DNA of 64,000 bases from assembly GCA_021234155.1 (NCBI GenBank), contig JAJEKV010000004.1, positions 27,247,717 through 27,311,716 on the forward strand. Reading direction: 5' to 3'. This document shows positions 1 to 11,668 of the stretch, one piece after another. The translations under genes were made by a program, and so were the position numbers. The notes beneath the pieces are model-generated. The model did not search any database, was not told where the DNA came from, and was given only the letters and a program-made list of their open reading frames with translations. The stretch comes from Isoetes taiwanensis (Eukaryota; Streptophyta; Lycopodiopsida; Isoetales; Isoetaceae). The stretch's first letter is position 1. The number at the start of each line of letters is the position of its first letter.

Positions 1-113
1 CCTCATTTTCTTTATCAGAAACCTCAGTGTCAGAATAAACCTGATTTGGCATGTGAGAGCAACTCCAGAATTTTGAGCCACAGCAGGGACTTGGATTTGA
101 TCTTGTACCACTA

Positions 114-2392
114 TTAATCATTTGAAACAATTAAACTATTAAGAGGGTTGAGATCTTGCCTGGGAATTGCCAAATCCTCATTTATGTTGACTGCAATAGA
201 CTCCTCAGGTTGTGAAATGTTTTCCTCTGGTAGTTTGTTTCCCTCATTCTTTTGCTCTATTCTAGTTTCAACACTGCTTTCCAATATCTCAGATCCAATA
301 CACTGTGTTTCTACATCATCATCCCCATTATCAAGAATTAATTTATCACTGTCACCTTGAGCTAAATTCTTGCTAAGAGAACCTTTTCCATCACTGTCCA
401 CGTGCAACTCTGCAAGCTGTTGAGCTATGTGACTGGAGATAGAACCAGGAAAAAAAGGGATTTCAGGTTGTGAAGGGGTATCAGAGTGATCATAAGTTTC
501 AGATAGATCAATTAAAGGATGAGTGGAAGGGGGATCATAAGGCATTGAATTAGGGTAGATAGGCAAAGTGGAATCCAGCAGATCCCCTGGGGTAATGGTA
601 TCAATAGTGTCTGCAGCAGAGTCAATGTTCAGCTGAGCTAAAATTCCAAAACTATTTGAACAAAGAACTTTGTTTTGAGATCCTGCTTTTTCCAAAGTTT
701 CAATATCAGAGGTATTGTTTTCCATAATTAATAACTCTTCTTTATCCCTCGAGTTCACTTTATTCTCAGGGACTGTAAACTTTGATTTGCTGTCAAGAGT
801 TGAATGACGAGATTCTGTGGGATTATCCTTAATTTTAATCCCTATATGTCTTTCTTTTGAAACCATTTTAGAATCTTGTAAAATACCCTTCAAAGTTTGA
901 TGCAAATCAATCTGTTGATGTTGTAGAGGACCTTTTCCCTTGAGAATTGTTTTATCATATCCTTTATTGATCAATTCTGCTCCTTGAGTTGATGTTCCAG
1001 AAGATAAGCCATTGTTGTTGACAGAGTTGGAGATGACACCCTTATTGAGAACTTTGATTGTTGAGGGTGCAAGCTTGAAAGATGTGAATTGGCTGTGCAT
1101 GAAAATGTTATCCTTGTTTTTTTCTTCCAACATCAGTTTCTGTTTGAATTCTCTTTTCTTAAGAATTCTTTTCCTGCTACCATTGACTCTGGAATATGGA
1201 ATCCATTCTTGAAGATTGTATTTGTTGTTGTAGTCAATCTTCTTTGTCTGATCTTGCTGACTTGGTTTTTTGACATATTGAGTTAGGCAGATTTTTTTGA
1301 GTTTCAGAATTCTGCCTTTGCTTTGAGAGATGAACTGAAGAATCAACTACTCCTTGCAATTCTTCTTGAACCTGATTTTCTGAATCCCTTACTTCATTGA
1401 CTCTGCAAGATGAGTTAACAAAATGCCTGGTTTTGCAATTCTGGCAGAAATTTGGCAATCCTACCCATCTAAGATTAAGATCCACAGGTTTACCAAAGAA
1501 ATCTATCAGGGGGATGGAAGTAGGAATTGGTTTAGAGATATCAAGCTGAATATAGCATTTTGGAGGCTTGTATGGGCAAAATTCAGCAGAGATAAAGGAT
1601 CCAAAGGAATTAAAGATCTTGGTGAAGCAATCTTCATTCCAGTAGATGGGGGACAAATCATTCATAGTCACAGAAGCTATAAATAATTTACCATAATCTC
1701 TGATGGGAAGAGTAGGGCTCCATTTTATAAATGAAAATTGGAAAGTATTGAAGGTCGAGTGCCCCAATTTCAACATGTAATTAGCAGTTCTGCTATCACC
1801 ACATTCCACAAGGAGATAAGGAAAATTAGGCCAGTAAATGGAGTTTATGACAATTCCCTTATGCAATCTTAGAAGGTGATCCCATAATTGCTGAATGTTT
1901 AACCCAACTTTATCAACAGAGATCACAACAGCAGAAGAAGATAATGACTCAATTTTTTGAGGCAATTGAGGAGTTGTTTAAATGAATACCTTTGAACAAC
2001 TGAAGGTCAGGTCGGGACTGATACTGCAAATTGTAGAATTCTTGTGTGAGATCATGGTTGGAGTAAACTTGTTGAGCAGGTCTCGGATCTCCATATGGAA
2101 TGGGCACATCATTGGCATCAATGATAGGAGTAAAGCCATCAAATGCAGGATCTTTGGACAAGTTATCCCATTGTGGAACGTCTCTGCTAATGTGATGCAT
2201 TTCTTTGGAAGAAAAATCTAAATCAGCAAAATTCCCAAATTTAATCACATTTGAAGGATTAGAATGATAGGAGCTTAACTGGTTTAGCAGATCGCTTCTC
2301 TGGTCGGAAGGGAGGAGCATGAACTTGTGCAGAAGAATGAGAGAGTTGGCATTTAGGTTTTTCGCAAGCTTTCTGAACCCGCTCCAAGTCAT
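114..2392 (-). pseudogene. Zinc-knuckle gag-like ORF of a plant non-LTR element, broken into three frames
   Basis: Three overlapping minus-strand reading frames (1949-2392, 1234-1965, 114-1346) form one decayed ORF of about 750 codons. The middle frame resembles the DUF4283 plus zinc-knuckle proteins that plant LINEs use as ORF1: a globular N-terminal half, then a CX2CX3HX5C knuckle at residues 174-187 (C174, C177, H181, C187), one position off the usual CX2CX4HX4C spacing. The last frame is a hydrophilic, Ser/Asp/Glu-rich tail beginning with a Trp-Ile-Pro segment. The first frame is unlike anything I recognise. Such proteins bind nucleic acid in the element's RNP. The first frame change falls at a run of six A near 1955, which a simple indel would explain. 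The ORF follows directly on the end of a LINE reverse transcriptase, an unusual order. Family assignment is moderate. Confidence 0.6.
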
Positions 2393-4760
2393 TCCAAGTG
2401 GCGAGGGAAATCACCGGGCCCCAGACCTCAACCCCATACGGAAACACAGATTCTACTAGCACCTTGAATAGGTGCAATTGATGGACCCAAATCATACAGC
2501 TCTGTAAATATTTGTAAGCGGACTCCACTTCAACATTTTAACCACGATAAGTTAGGGTTGGGGCCCTTGGCTGGTGTGCAGACGATACGAGAACCACCTT
2601 GGTCTTGGCTAAGTTGACGCGCATGTCGATCATCTGGCAAAATGTGTCCAGGGCATCGAGATGGCATTGCATGTCTGCCTGAGTGTGTGAGGTCCACATC
2701 ATCAGCATAGATTAGCTGCCTGGTGATCTAATGTATGAGTTGAGCCCCAGTGCCTCTATTATCAGCGAGCCATCTCTACAGCTGATCAATATACAGGCCA
2801 AATAGTGTGGGAGAGAGAGGGCATCCCTGGCGGACCCCGATACTACCTTCGAATGGTTGGCCCGCTGGTTGCAGTCGGCCTGTGCATGTCTCATATAACC
2901 TGTACACTGCGTTCTGCAGTTCGGCAGGGACGTCTAGCTGCCAGTGTCAAACGCCTTGGCAAAGTCTACGAAGCAGCAATACAGATCTTGTCGAAGGTTC
3001 CTGCTGTCCTCAACCAGAGTCTGCAGCGTGAAGATATGATCTATGGTTGAGTGTCTCGGCCTAAATCTTGCCTGTGTGAGTGCCCGCACCTCTGCTGCCT
3101 CTGCCCATCCTGTCAATTGCCACTCGAGGATCCCGACGTGGAGCTTTGCAAACACTGAGCTGATCATGATGGTTCGGTAATTGACCAGGCAGTGCAGGTC
3201 TCATGCCTTGTAGATTGGAACAACCCTGCTAGTGGTCCATTGCGGGGGAAAACCTTCCCGCAATGCCTTGTTGAACATGTCGGCTAGTAGGTTGCCATGG
3301 ATGGTCCTACCCACTTGAGTAACTCTGCCTGCATGCCATCAAGGTCTGGTGCTTTTTCATTGGCTAGACGTTGCAGCCCCTGCGCTACCACCGCCTCCGT
3401 GATTTCCAGCACTTGGCCCTGCTGGGGGGAAAATGCCGCCCACCCTCAGGGTTGTAGAGCTGCTGTAGGTATTGCCCCCACTGGTCTGGAGTGATGTTTC
3501 TTGTGGGCGGCACTGGCCTCCTAAACACTCTTCGCCAGAAGGTCCTGGGATGCCATTCCAGGAGGAAGAGCATTTCTTATTGACAAGCCGCAATGTACCT
3601 GGCCTTTCTAGCCTTAAGAAAAGTGCGGTATTGCTTGACTGCATCCGGGCATATAGCAGGATCTGTGACTTGGCGGAGCCAATGTTTGCGTTCTTTGCAC
3701 TCAGCATCGAACACTGGTTACGCGAAAAGGCCGTGGCTCTCGAGGTTTTCTCGGGGTGACTTCTCCCAAAACATCTCTTTGCAGCATCCCTAGGGACGTC
3801 AATGAGCCTACCTGCCTACTGCTCCAGCGTTGAGCACTGTGAAATGCTTGCCAGGTCCTCCGTAAGCATCTGGGAGTAAGTAAGAGCACGCCCATAGTCC
3901 AGTCTGAGATGAGGCATACGAGGAGGTGGCGGACAGGCGTCTGGAGCAACCTGCCAAGCCAGTTGCAAGTAGAGGGGGAGATGGTTTGAGTCTACCTCCT
4001 CATCCCTACCATCTGTTCCCACTCGAAAATGTTTGACGAGATGCATGTCTTGCTCGGCCACAAAACATAGTCTACCACGCTGGACCCACCTCCCTGGTTC
4101 TCCTGTGCTGGTTGGTGGATGGCCACTCTGCTAGTCCATTGCAAATCACTAGGTCAAAGATACTGCAGAGCAGCAACAACTCCCTCCCATAGCGCGAGAC
4201 CTGATTGTCAGGGTGGTCAAGCTCCTTCTAAAGGGCTGAGTTGCAACACATCATCTGTCAGAAGGTCAAATCTCATCGGCTGTTTTGTGCCAGTGAGGGC
4301 ATTGAAGTCTCCAACGAGCATGACACTACCCTCTTGCTTGTGCTGCTATATGTCATCGTATAGATCGACATAGGGCTCCAACCTATCCACATCCGGATGG
4401 CTGTGATAGAAGTTGCTCTCAGCATGTGGGAAGTGGCAAGCCGCCACAAAGAGAGGGCTACCATCGCAATTCTGCACGTGCACCCACAGGTACCTGTTAT
4501 GTTTGTCTGTCTTGCACAGGGAAACTGACTATGCCAGGGATGTCCAATAGTAGCAGGCGACCCCTTCATGCCACCACTTTCCTGTGCATTCATTATAGAC
4601 AGAGTAGCGATGGTATCTTGGCAAGTCGGGTATCCTATGTCCAGGATGCTCCCATATTTCCATGAGGAAGATGAGGTCCATATCGGCGGCAACCGAGTTG
4701 AGACTGTCTCCCTTCTGCCATGAGAAGCCCCGATAGTTCCAAGAGACTATGTGCAGGCAC
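2366..4760 (-). mobile_element. Degenerate LINE: AP-type endonuclease and reverse transcriptase
   Basis: Read on the minus strand, an exonuclease/endonuclease/phosphatase domain starts near 4750 (motif HIVSWNYRG, then LIFLMEIW and a Gly-Val-Ala-Cys-Tyr stretch) and continues in other frames to GDFNAL, encoded at 4298-4312. A reverse transcriptase follows: fingers/palm sequence with FVDFAKAFDT near 2945-2972, the catalytic YADD at 2698-2709 and the thumb-side VNLAKTK near 2600-2630. The C-terminal PYGVEVWG is near 2430. Many frameshifts and stops separate these pieces, so the copy is dead. In this family the endonuclease nicks target DNA and the RT primes from the nick. A poly-Pro/pyrimidine tract (about 4815-4850) lies just upstream of the endonuclease. 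The 3' end joins abruptly to the gag-like ORF near 2360-2400, with no poly(A) tail visible. Confidence 0.85.
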
Positions 4761-5435
4761 AATTCCCATTCGATGGCAGGAGCTGCGGCAGTAGATTTGG
4801 CGGTGGCAGTGCAAGGGGGGGGTGGTGGTGGAGGCGGCATGTGGCATGTTAGCAATGGTAGGTGAGGCCATTGTAACAGGAGGTGCAACTGGGGTCGCAG
4901 CAGAAGGGCCTCTAAATGAAATTAAATTGCTCAAACATGCATAAATATACGGTTTTGCATACAATACACACCAGGAATCATAGTCTCAACTATGCGTGAA
5001 AGGCCCTCCCACAATACAAAACGAATTTTGCAAACTTTATGTTCGTTATCTGCTTGGTAAAAGAACACGACCTTTCTATTCCCTCCCTACATATACAACA
5101 ATAACATTTAACTCCACAAACACAAGATCACTACAATTATTATTACTAAAACGACAGCTAACATAGGTTGTGAAAGTGTTTCAATTTTATTCCTTATGCT
5201 CTAGCAATAAACAAACTATTTAGGGCACGAAGATATTGTAAACTGAGAATCAAAATTCCTTCAAGGCATACAAAAATGTTAAGGATATAGCTATGCATCT
5301 GAATAAATAGTAACGGTAAGTCAAGAAGATGTAAAGAACCGCAAAAATTCCAAAAGCATGACGAAGACATTTCTTACAATCCGGCAGCATACGAAGATAA
5401 GGGAAGTGATAAAACATAAAAGAATAGGCTAAGAT

Positions 5436-5461
5436 AGGTAGGTAGCTAGGTAGGTAGGTAG
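5436..5461. repeat. GGTA/GGTAGCTA microsatellite
   Basis: About six tandem TAGG units with one GCTA interruption. Confidence 0.85.
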
Positions 5462-5759
5462 AATTTTTACGTCATGCCACATTGGCAGCGTCCATGAGCA
5501 CATATGGCGGACCCCCAGAGAAGAAGAAGAAGACAAGAAGTGGATTACCTGGGTAGCAAAATCTTCGAGAATGCCAATCGTTGTTAATGCCATGCTCCAA
5601 GCAGAGCTAATTCTGAAACTCCATACTGATCTGATTGCCACATTGCCCAATCTAAAGGGTGATGCTCTCATGCAGTGTAATGCCACTAGGAATAGGATAC
5701 TCCATAAGGAAACTCATAAGAATTGCAATAAACACATTCAAGCCCATGAACAATGCCAT

Positions 5760-5785
5760 GGTTCTATTGCAATAGCAATAGAACC
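5760..5785. repeat. Perfect 11-bp inverted repeat, 4-nt loop
   Basis: GGTTCTATTGC and its exact reverse complement GCAATAGAACC flank an AATA loop. No T-tract follows, and function is unknown. Confidence 0.8.
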
Positions 5786-6803
5786 GGTATTCCTTGGATG
5801 GGGAGCCCATCATCATTTCCTCCTATTTAGATCCCCATTTTTCTCTGTGCTAGTTATCGGCGTTCTCTTGAGCTTCTCATATTGTTGTTGTTTTATCCTA
5901 CTCAGCTTCCACGCTCAACTTACAGCTGCAGAACACAATTTTCTGTACAAGTTTCGACCCTCGAATTGCATCAAACTCAGACTTCCACACTCCCGAAGTA
6001 AATTTCCTACAAGGTATGATTTAGCAGAGATATGGAGTTCACAAAAAACCATTGGAATGCACTAGAACATACCTTTTTAAAACATTTGCTATACACATTG
6101 TAAATTCCAGACTTATTATTCTCGTCTTGAATGCAACTGCATTCTTTTAGAAATGGGGCATGTGGAACAAATTGGTGAAAACGAAATAATTATTGAGCTG
6201 AAGAATTACCAAGCTGAAGTGGAATCTCACTAGCTATTGGCGATTGTGAAGCGCTGAGGTTTGCTTCTGAATCTTACAGTATCTTAATGATAACGATGAC
6301 GGAAAGAAAAAGCTCAAAGGCTGAACTAAGAACATGGCCCGAGAGACAATGTTTTTAGATTTTTCTAGTTTTTTTAGGTAGATATAGAAATTTAAAGATC
6401 CAACGTGCAATGTGAATAGGCTAAAACTTTAAGAATTGGTATATGGGGTTCGGAAAGCCTGTTTAAACAAGGTGCTGCGCACAGAGGGTTGCCCTCTAGT
6501 TTCTTGAGGGTGAAGTGGCCTAAATCTAACTGTGAAGTCATGTTTTCACAATCTATATTTGAATTAAAGTAGACACCTACCATGTTCTTACAATCAGTTT
6601 GTAGTTCCGCTACATTTTTATGTACAAGCCCGTCCACAAGTGCCCCTCGATCGAATTGTATATGTAACTGAGTAGCTTAGTGTTCTCGTATAGAATCTTG
6701 AATTTATATCTATGTGGCATCGCATCCTCGTTCTCGATCAACAACTGGATTGACCATCTCAGACAAATAAATTGTGCTATCATCCTCGTAAGACAGCTCT
6801 GCA

Positions 6804-7440
6804 TCACGAAACTTCCAGAGAAGGAGAAACAACTCGCCATAACCCATTTTGTAGCCACGACTTTATCTTTTTATGGCATGCTCCATCAACTCTCTGTAAA
6901 CAAGACTGTTTGTTGCAGCTATCCTCAAACTGATGAGCCCTTTTCACTTCTTTTATCCTTATTTTGAGCTTTATGTGCTTCAGCTCGCCATCAATGTTCT
7001 CTGCATTTTCTTGGCTTGCTCTAGGCTTCACATAGCATTGCCCATCAACCTTCTGTAGTCGGATCCTTTTCCTGTATATATTTGTTGTTTCGATAATGAT
7101 GTCTGAAGGACTAGGAGATCTTACACTATTCTCAAAATATTGATCATCATAACAAGTATGTTTCAAGACCCAAGGATGATAGAGAATCTGCTATTATCAA
7201 TCTTCTTTGAGGATCTGGATACATCATTTCAAGAATAAGGTCTTTTGCCTCCTCTGACACTGCTAAAGAATCCCATTTCAAACATGTAGAGGCAACATCT
7301 TCTTCCAACTCAAGCTTCCGAAGAATTTCCTTCATATGTAGTTGCGTTGACAAGGACGTTTCGGGACTTGAGATCCCTATGAACCACGCCCATGTCGTGC
7401 AAATCTTGTGCAGTTCTGATCAAAGAATAGACATGCAAGG
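6804..7440 (-). pseudogene. Protein kinase fragment lacking the activation segment
   Basis: On the minus strand, a helix-E-like stretch leads to the catalytic loop HRDLKSRN (about 7364-7387), so this derives from a Ser/Thr kinase C-lobe. Within about 50 bases the sequence passes to the C-terminal subdomains, with KWDSLAVSEEAKDLIL and DPQRRL followed by a His-Pro-Trp box, a pattern common in calcium-dependent (CDPK-like) kinases. The DFG and APE motifs expected in between are absent, so about 50-60 codons are deleted or an intron-borne exon was lost. A one-base shift near 7165 separates DPQRRL from HPW and the tail (6804-7166). No N-lobe or glycine loop is visible upstream. It is almost certainly a pseudogene. 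Kinase identity is secure; the CDPK subclass is a guess. Confidence 0.75.
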
Positions 7441-7939
7441 CTGTTTATCTATGTGAAAATGGGAAAGTTGCCGAAGAAGAGTCTGATTTTGCTGATATTG
7501 TTGTATTGCTTGAGATTGTCACAAATACTCTTCAATAATGTCGACTAAAACATTAAGATTAGACGATGGCACAATTTGGGAGATAGTAACATTCAATAGG
7601 CAATTGTACTTGTATTTGTTCATACAAACAATAAAAAGTTATAGAATACATAACTAAAAAGTTACAGAGTACAAAGTTATGGCTAAAACCCAAGTTCTGC
7701 TAAATAAACTTATAAAGCTTATGGATAAAAAGTTTCTAATTTCAAATTTTGTGTAGTTCAAATTTTGAATAATAGAGTGCCCACAATCCATGTCTGATGT
7801 ATGTTTTTCGATAACATGATATGAGATATTGCATATGTATGCTCAAAACAATTTCTGTCCAATAAAGTTTTTCTTAGTGGGCCTTAAAGAAGATGTGCGT
7901 TAATGAATAAATAAAGTAATTTTATTCGTTGTACAAGTT
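7441..7939. other. Spacer between the kinase and PPR remnants
   Basis: AT-rich sequence. On the minus strand near 7460-7530 a Gln-rich stretch could be an upstream part of the kinase relic, but it is not in frame. Nothing else is recognised. Confidence 0.4.
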
Positions 7940-8455
7940 TTCTGCTTCCAAATTTTTTGTCTATGATTTCTGTGGAATAAACATGCCCAATTATTTTGAC
8001 CACCCCAAGACGTTGTTCATGCATCTCTTTAATGACTCTTATTTCTGCACATCTCCAGGACGCAAAAGTATGCAACAAGGTGCATCCCAGATAATTTCCC
8101 TTATCATTGTGAATTCTGCAGGTACTATGCAAATCGTATCAGCAATATGCCAGCCACAGATAACTTTCAGCATACCTCTACCACTGCAGTAAGCTGTTGT
8201 TCACACCTTGCTTTCATAACTCTTCTAGTTTCTCCTACATCATCCCACATTTTCAGCTGTGCAAAAACATTTGATAGTAGAGCATATCCTGCGTCACTTT
8301 CTGGATGCAAAATGAAGATGTGTTTTGCAGATCATTTTCTCGTTGCATATCCTTGTGAATTCTGCAAGAACTAATCAAAAGCTTCCAAGATATGTAACTT
8401 GCACTCCATGGCATGTTGCTTGCCTCGGCCACATCTAGAAGAACATTTGTCCAAC
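7940..8455 (-). pseudogene. PPR protein C-terminus (E domain, possible DYW remnant)
   Basis: Minus-strand reading from about 8455 gives SYISWKLLISSCRIHKDMQ, then after a frame change HPESDAGYALLSNVFAQL followed by KMWDDVGETRRVMKAR. This is the classic hinge into the E motif of plant PLS-class pentatricopeptide proteins (a CRIH box, then a Tyr-x-Leu-Leu-Ser-Asn box and a Trp-x-Asp-Val helix). Such proteins bind organelle RNA, often for C-to-U editing. Further down (7884-8132) a stretch with IRVIKEM and STEII could be a decayed DYW deaminase, but its HxE and CxxC zinc residues are not visible. The PPR repeats expected upstream are not recognised beyond 8455. Several frameshifts and stops make this a pseudogene. 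Confidence 0.7.
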
Positions 8456-10298
8456 ATAAGTAGTTTCAAAAAGGAATGGTTATGATTTAGATGGAATGGG
8501 CCAAATTAAACATGATAGTAAGAGAACATAGCTTTATATAGAACCTATGAATCACCACATTTGATAACTGCCATATTTATTTAGTTAAAGAGGATGTGAA
8601 CTTGGTCTCAAAAGGAGATAAACTTGGTCTTCGTTATTTTTGGCTTGATTTTATTCTAGAAATGCGATGCAAATGCAAAAGAAGTGTGTTCAACTTTTAC
8701 TCGCTCTGTATTTGCTCCTTGATTGTCTTGATTCTCTTCTTCACAAATTTGTGTGACTAGCAAAATTATTGGATGTTTCTAGAAATTAGAAAGATTGTTT
8801 TTTCCATCAAGAACCTCCCAAGGCACATGGCACTGAACATTCATAACAATACTTATGATGTAAACTTTCCATGAATGCTAACATGAATTTCTAGCCAGCA
8901 TATTCTTGTAGTTCTATCTTCAACGTTGAGAATATACATGCCAACGTTCGAGTCTTTATGTTCTACAGCAACCCAAAATTGTGCACACATGATACCCAAT
9001 TGCCTAGCTGCAACCCAGCTGTGCATATATTTAATTTCAGAACAAACTTTGTTGACAAATCAGCCGATGGGATTCTTATTGTATTAAAAATGTTGCGCAG
9101 GCTTGATCTTTTTAATCTTCAAAACCACTTTGCAGAAAATTTTATCCGCACCAAAATGCACGGCAGCTTCACTTGCTACTCCAAGCAGACTCATTTTGCT
9201 TTGCATATTTCCACATATTCCCACCAATAAGGAAAACAAGGTAGGTATAAGATAGTGAAACCAACCCTGATGGATCATCATTTTTCTCTATGATAGAAAT
9301 TTAAGAGTGCAGAAGAGCCAATAAATGCCCTTCATAAATGTCAACAAACTCATCCATCAATTGCACGCCCTCACGGACATCCATAATGACTCAACATGTT
9401 AAATAACTATCAAATGCTTTTCAACAATTGGATGACTTGGTGCCTGTGCCATTAGCTGCATTGTTCCAATGAGAAGTTTAGCCACAAGCTGCATTAATGC
9501 AGACAACTGAGCAGTTGCTTGTGATCCCGAGACAGCAGCAAGAGCTGCTTCAGCCGCTTAATCCGCAGATATCATATTCGTTCAACTACTTTAGCCAGAT
9601 ATTACCTTGTCTAGTGATGTGCAGCAGGAAGAAAACGAAGGTCCGTAGATGCTTGCATTCTCTGGAAACAGCACTGTCAAAGATATACAAAGATATATCT
9701 GATGTTCGATTGTTCACAACCGAATATGTATATTTCCACTGTGACAAACAAACGCTCGAATGAACTCAAATTCACATCCGAGAAGACAGATGAATGTAGT
9801 AAAAATTTGACTTTACTTCTTAATCTACTGCAAGGTTATCACAACTCATCCCATATCCTCTATCATCGAATTCCACAATACAAAAGGCAGCTTCTTAAAA
9901 GCTTGGCATGCCTTTATACTTAAAGGCACACTTCTTGGAAAAGATCAGCCTGTTATCCCTAGCATTTAGTACATGTGAAATATAAGTGCTTCCAGCAAAA
10001 GAATCTTTGCATTAGAGAATGAAACCCAGACTTTTGTAGTGAGAACAATAGCAACAAGAACATCAAGCCCTTTTACATCATAAGAGCTGACATAATTGCT
10101 GTTTATTGGATGACAAAAGCTTGGATCGGAAGTAAGCAACGTTGTCATCAGTTTTGAATAAACAAAAGAGATAATATATACATGTATTAATTAATCAGAT
10201 CAGTACGAGTGTCTTTTGAAAATTTATAAATACCTCCACTGTGAGTGCAGGGTGTACAAAAATTACCTCTCCTAGGTACTGGCAAAGTGCCATTGTTG
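8456..10298. other. Intergenic DNA, no secure gene
   Basis: Both strands were read without a recognisable domain. A minus-strand stretch near 9300-9560 reads as an Ala/Gln/Leu-rich helix and then, in another frame, as an acidic helix (MDVREGVQLMDEFVD). It could be an old exon but I cannot name it. Confidence 0.4.
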
Positions 10299-10625
10299 CT
10301 AATCAGCATCTGAGTACAAGATAGTCTCCTGTGCAACATGAGCAGGGCCCTCTAGAGAAACCCACTTCTCAGAGACCTTTTTCACCTTGCAATCTCCCTC
10401 TGATGATGATAATTCCACCACAGTGAACTGCCTGTGCTTACCGCCCTCGCTGTGGCGAGGAACCACTGTACCATTAACATAGGCAGTGCGGCTATCATCA
10501 GTTACACACATTTTCCTGTGGCCCAAGTTGAACATTAGCTTGTGATGCATGTGGCCAAAGACAACGAGAGGAATTCTACGGGTGCACCTGCATTCCTTGA
10601 GGGCCTGCGGCCTAAAGTGTTTCAT
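10299..10625 (-). pseudogene. C-terminal part of a calcineurin-like metallophosphoesterase
   Basis: A 108-codon minus-strand frame contains IPLVVFGHMHHKL (about residues 18-30), the C-terminal metal-binding GHxH block of calcineurin-like phosphoesterases. It is followed by TAYVNGTVVPRH and a beta-rich end (RQFTVVELS, KVSEKWVSL) ending at a normal stop. This resembles the last exon of the cyanobacterial/plastid-type phosphoesterase group (TIGR04168-like, from memory). The catalytic N-terminal blocks (DxH, GDxxD, GNH) are not found upstream. Just upstream on the minus strand, TTTCCTCAG near 10640 looks like an intron acceptor, but all three frames entered from it meet a stop within a few codons. 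So this is either an isolated exon relic or a gene whose junction I misplaced. Substrate unknown. Confidence 0.6.
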
Positions 10626-11131
10626 TTAAATCACTGAGGAAATGGAGTAAAGCAGCTGCACCATGAAGATTGTATCTTTGATTTCCTTTGTGGGAAAAAG
10701 TAGGTCGTGCAAGCTCCAGCCACGCCTCTCCACATACCACAGCATTCGCAATAGCAATTTCTGATCTCAAGGATTTCAAAGACACCCTCTGCAATGCAAG
10801 CTGAGTTCCCAATGGCAAGACAATCACGCCAGCAACAAACCCATTGATACTGCACAAACCCAAAAATATAAGACTCGATTCTTGCATGCCTATGAATGAG
10901 ATTCTTGCAGAGCCTGTGAATGAGAGTGGAGGCATAACCAAGGCTCGTGGCTCGTGGCTCGTGGAGTCCTGAATGGGGTTCGGGCGGCAACAGGACTGAT
11001 CGCCAGTTTACTGGCAACAGCCAGTTTGGAGCAATCATCAGCATATCCTAAGCATATGCCGGCATATACTTGGATATGCCATAAACCCACATAAACGAGG
11101 GTTTGCCCCCTTAGGGGCAACCCAAAAATCA
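10626..11131. other. Spacer with a GGCTCGT triplication
   Basis: Overlapping minus-strand frames (10612-11132) carry no family signature. A heptamer GGCTCGT is repeated three times at about 10942-10964. At 11132 the sequence enters the left arm of the inverted duplication. Confidence 0.5.
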
Positions 11132-11450
11132 TTTTTCACTATGAAAATAAGACATGTCTTATTTAGGTTCGGAATAGGTTTGGATTGTAAATGGAGTCTT
11201 ATTTTATTCCAGGAGATTTCCCCCGCCGTAAAATAAGACACCTAATAATTTGAAATTATAACTAAAAATAAGACGTGTCTTATCTTTTCATGGTTTTTTA
11301 CTAGTAATTTAGTGGTGTCATATTTTATGACTACCATGCAGTGGAAAAACAAGTTTAAATTTGTGTGTCTTATTTTTAGCCCTAGAGTCACAAATTGTAT
11401 ATGACAGCCATATTTTGTGACTACTATGGAAAAAGGGCCCCGTCTTTTCT
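11132..11450. mobile_element. Truncated MITE (Tourist/Harbinger-like family)
   Basis: Same sequence as the MITE of the right arm, ending in the terminal repeat GACTACTATGGAAAAAGGGCC near 11430-11450. It is cut at its other end at 11132, where homology with the right arm also stops. It is rich in palindromic ATAAGACATGTCTTAT-type motifs. Confidence 0.75.
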
Positions 11451-11663
11451 ACTGCTTGATTTGGTACCCGTCAATCATGGAGTTCCTGAGCTGCTTTTAG
11501 TCCAGATAAGATTTTAAGCTTGCATGCTAGTAGGGTAAATGGCAGGACGAAAATGTGTATGAATATTGATAACATATATTTGGTAGCTATAGGGAACGAG
11601 CATCTAAAGTAGCTTCTTAGCTGCAGTACTAAGTTTATATGTGGAGGTACACCATTGGAGCTG

Positions 11664-11668
11664 CAATG
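11664..11668. repeat. Target site duplication CAATG (left)
   Basis: CAATG immediately precedes the TGTGAC end of the Ty3 LTR and recurs at 24013-24017 after its GTCACA end. The unoccupied site has a single copy at 47598-47602 (as CATTG). Confidence 0.95.

Larger units (their letters stand above)
4900..6800. other. Intergenic DNA without a recognisable gene
   Basis: AT-rich sequence. It contains a short GGTA microsatellite (5436-5461) and a perfect hairpin (5760-5785). The longest open frame (5571-6065, plus, 164 codons) has a hydrophobic, Cys-rich middle but no family signature I know, and I do not treat it as a gene. Confidence 0.5.

Noticed and set aside
1945-1970. Possible programmed -1 frameshift at A AAA AAT in the gag-like ORF
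   Set aside because: The heptamer is in the right register for a -1 slip, but the downstream frame is +1, so a simple indel in the A run is the better explanation.
4529-4964. Poly-Pro ORF near 4.8 kb as a separate gene
   Set aside because: It is the pyrimidine tract just upstream of, and running into, the LINE endonuclease frame.
5571-6065. 164-codon ORF as a membrane protein gene
   Set aside because: A single hydrophobic stretch, no family signature, and it spans a perfect hairpin; no supporting splice or promoter evidence.
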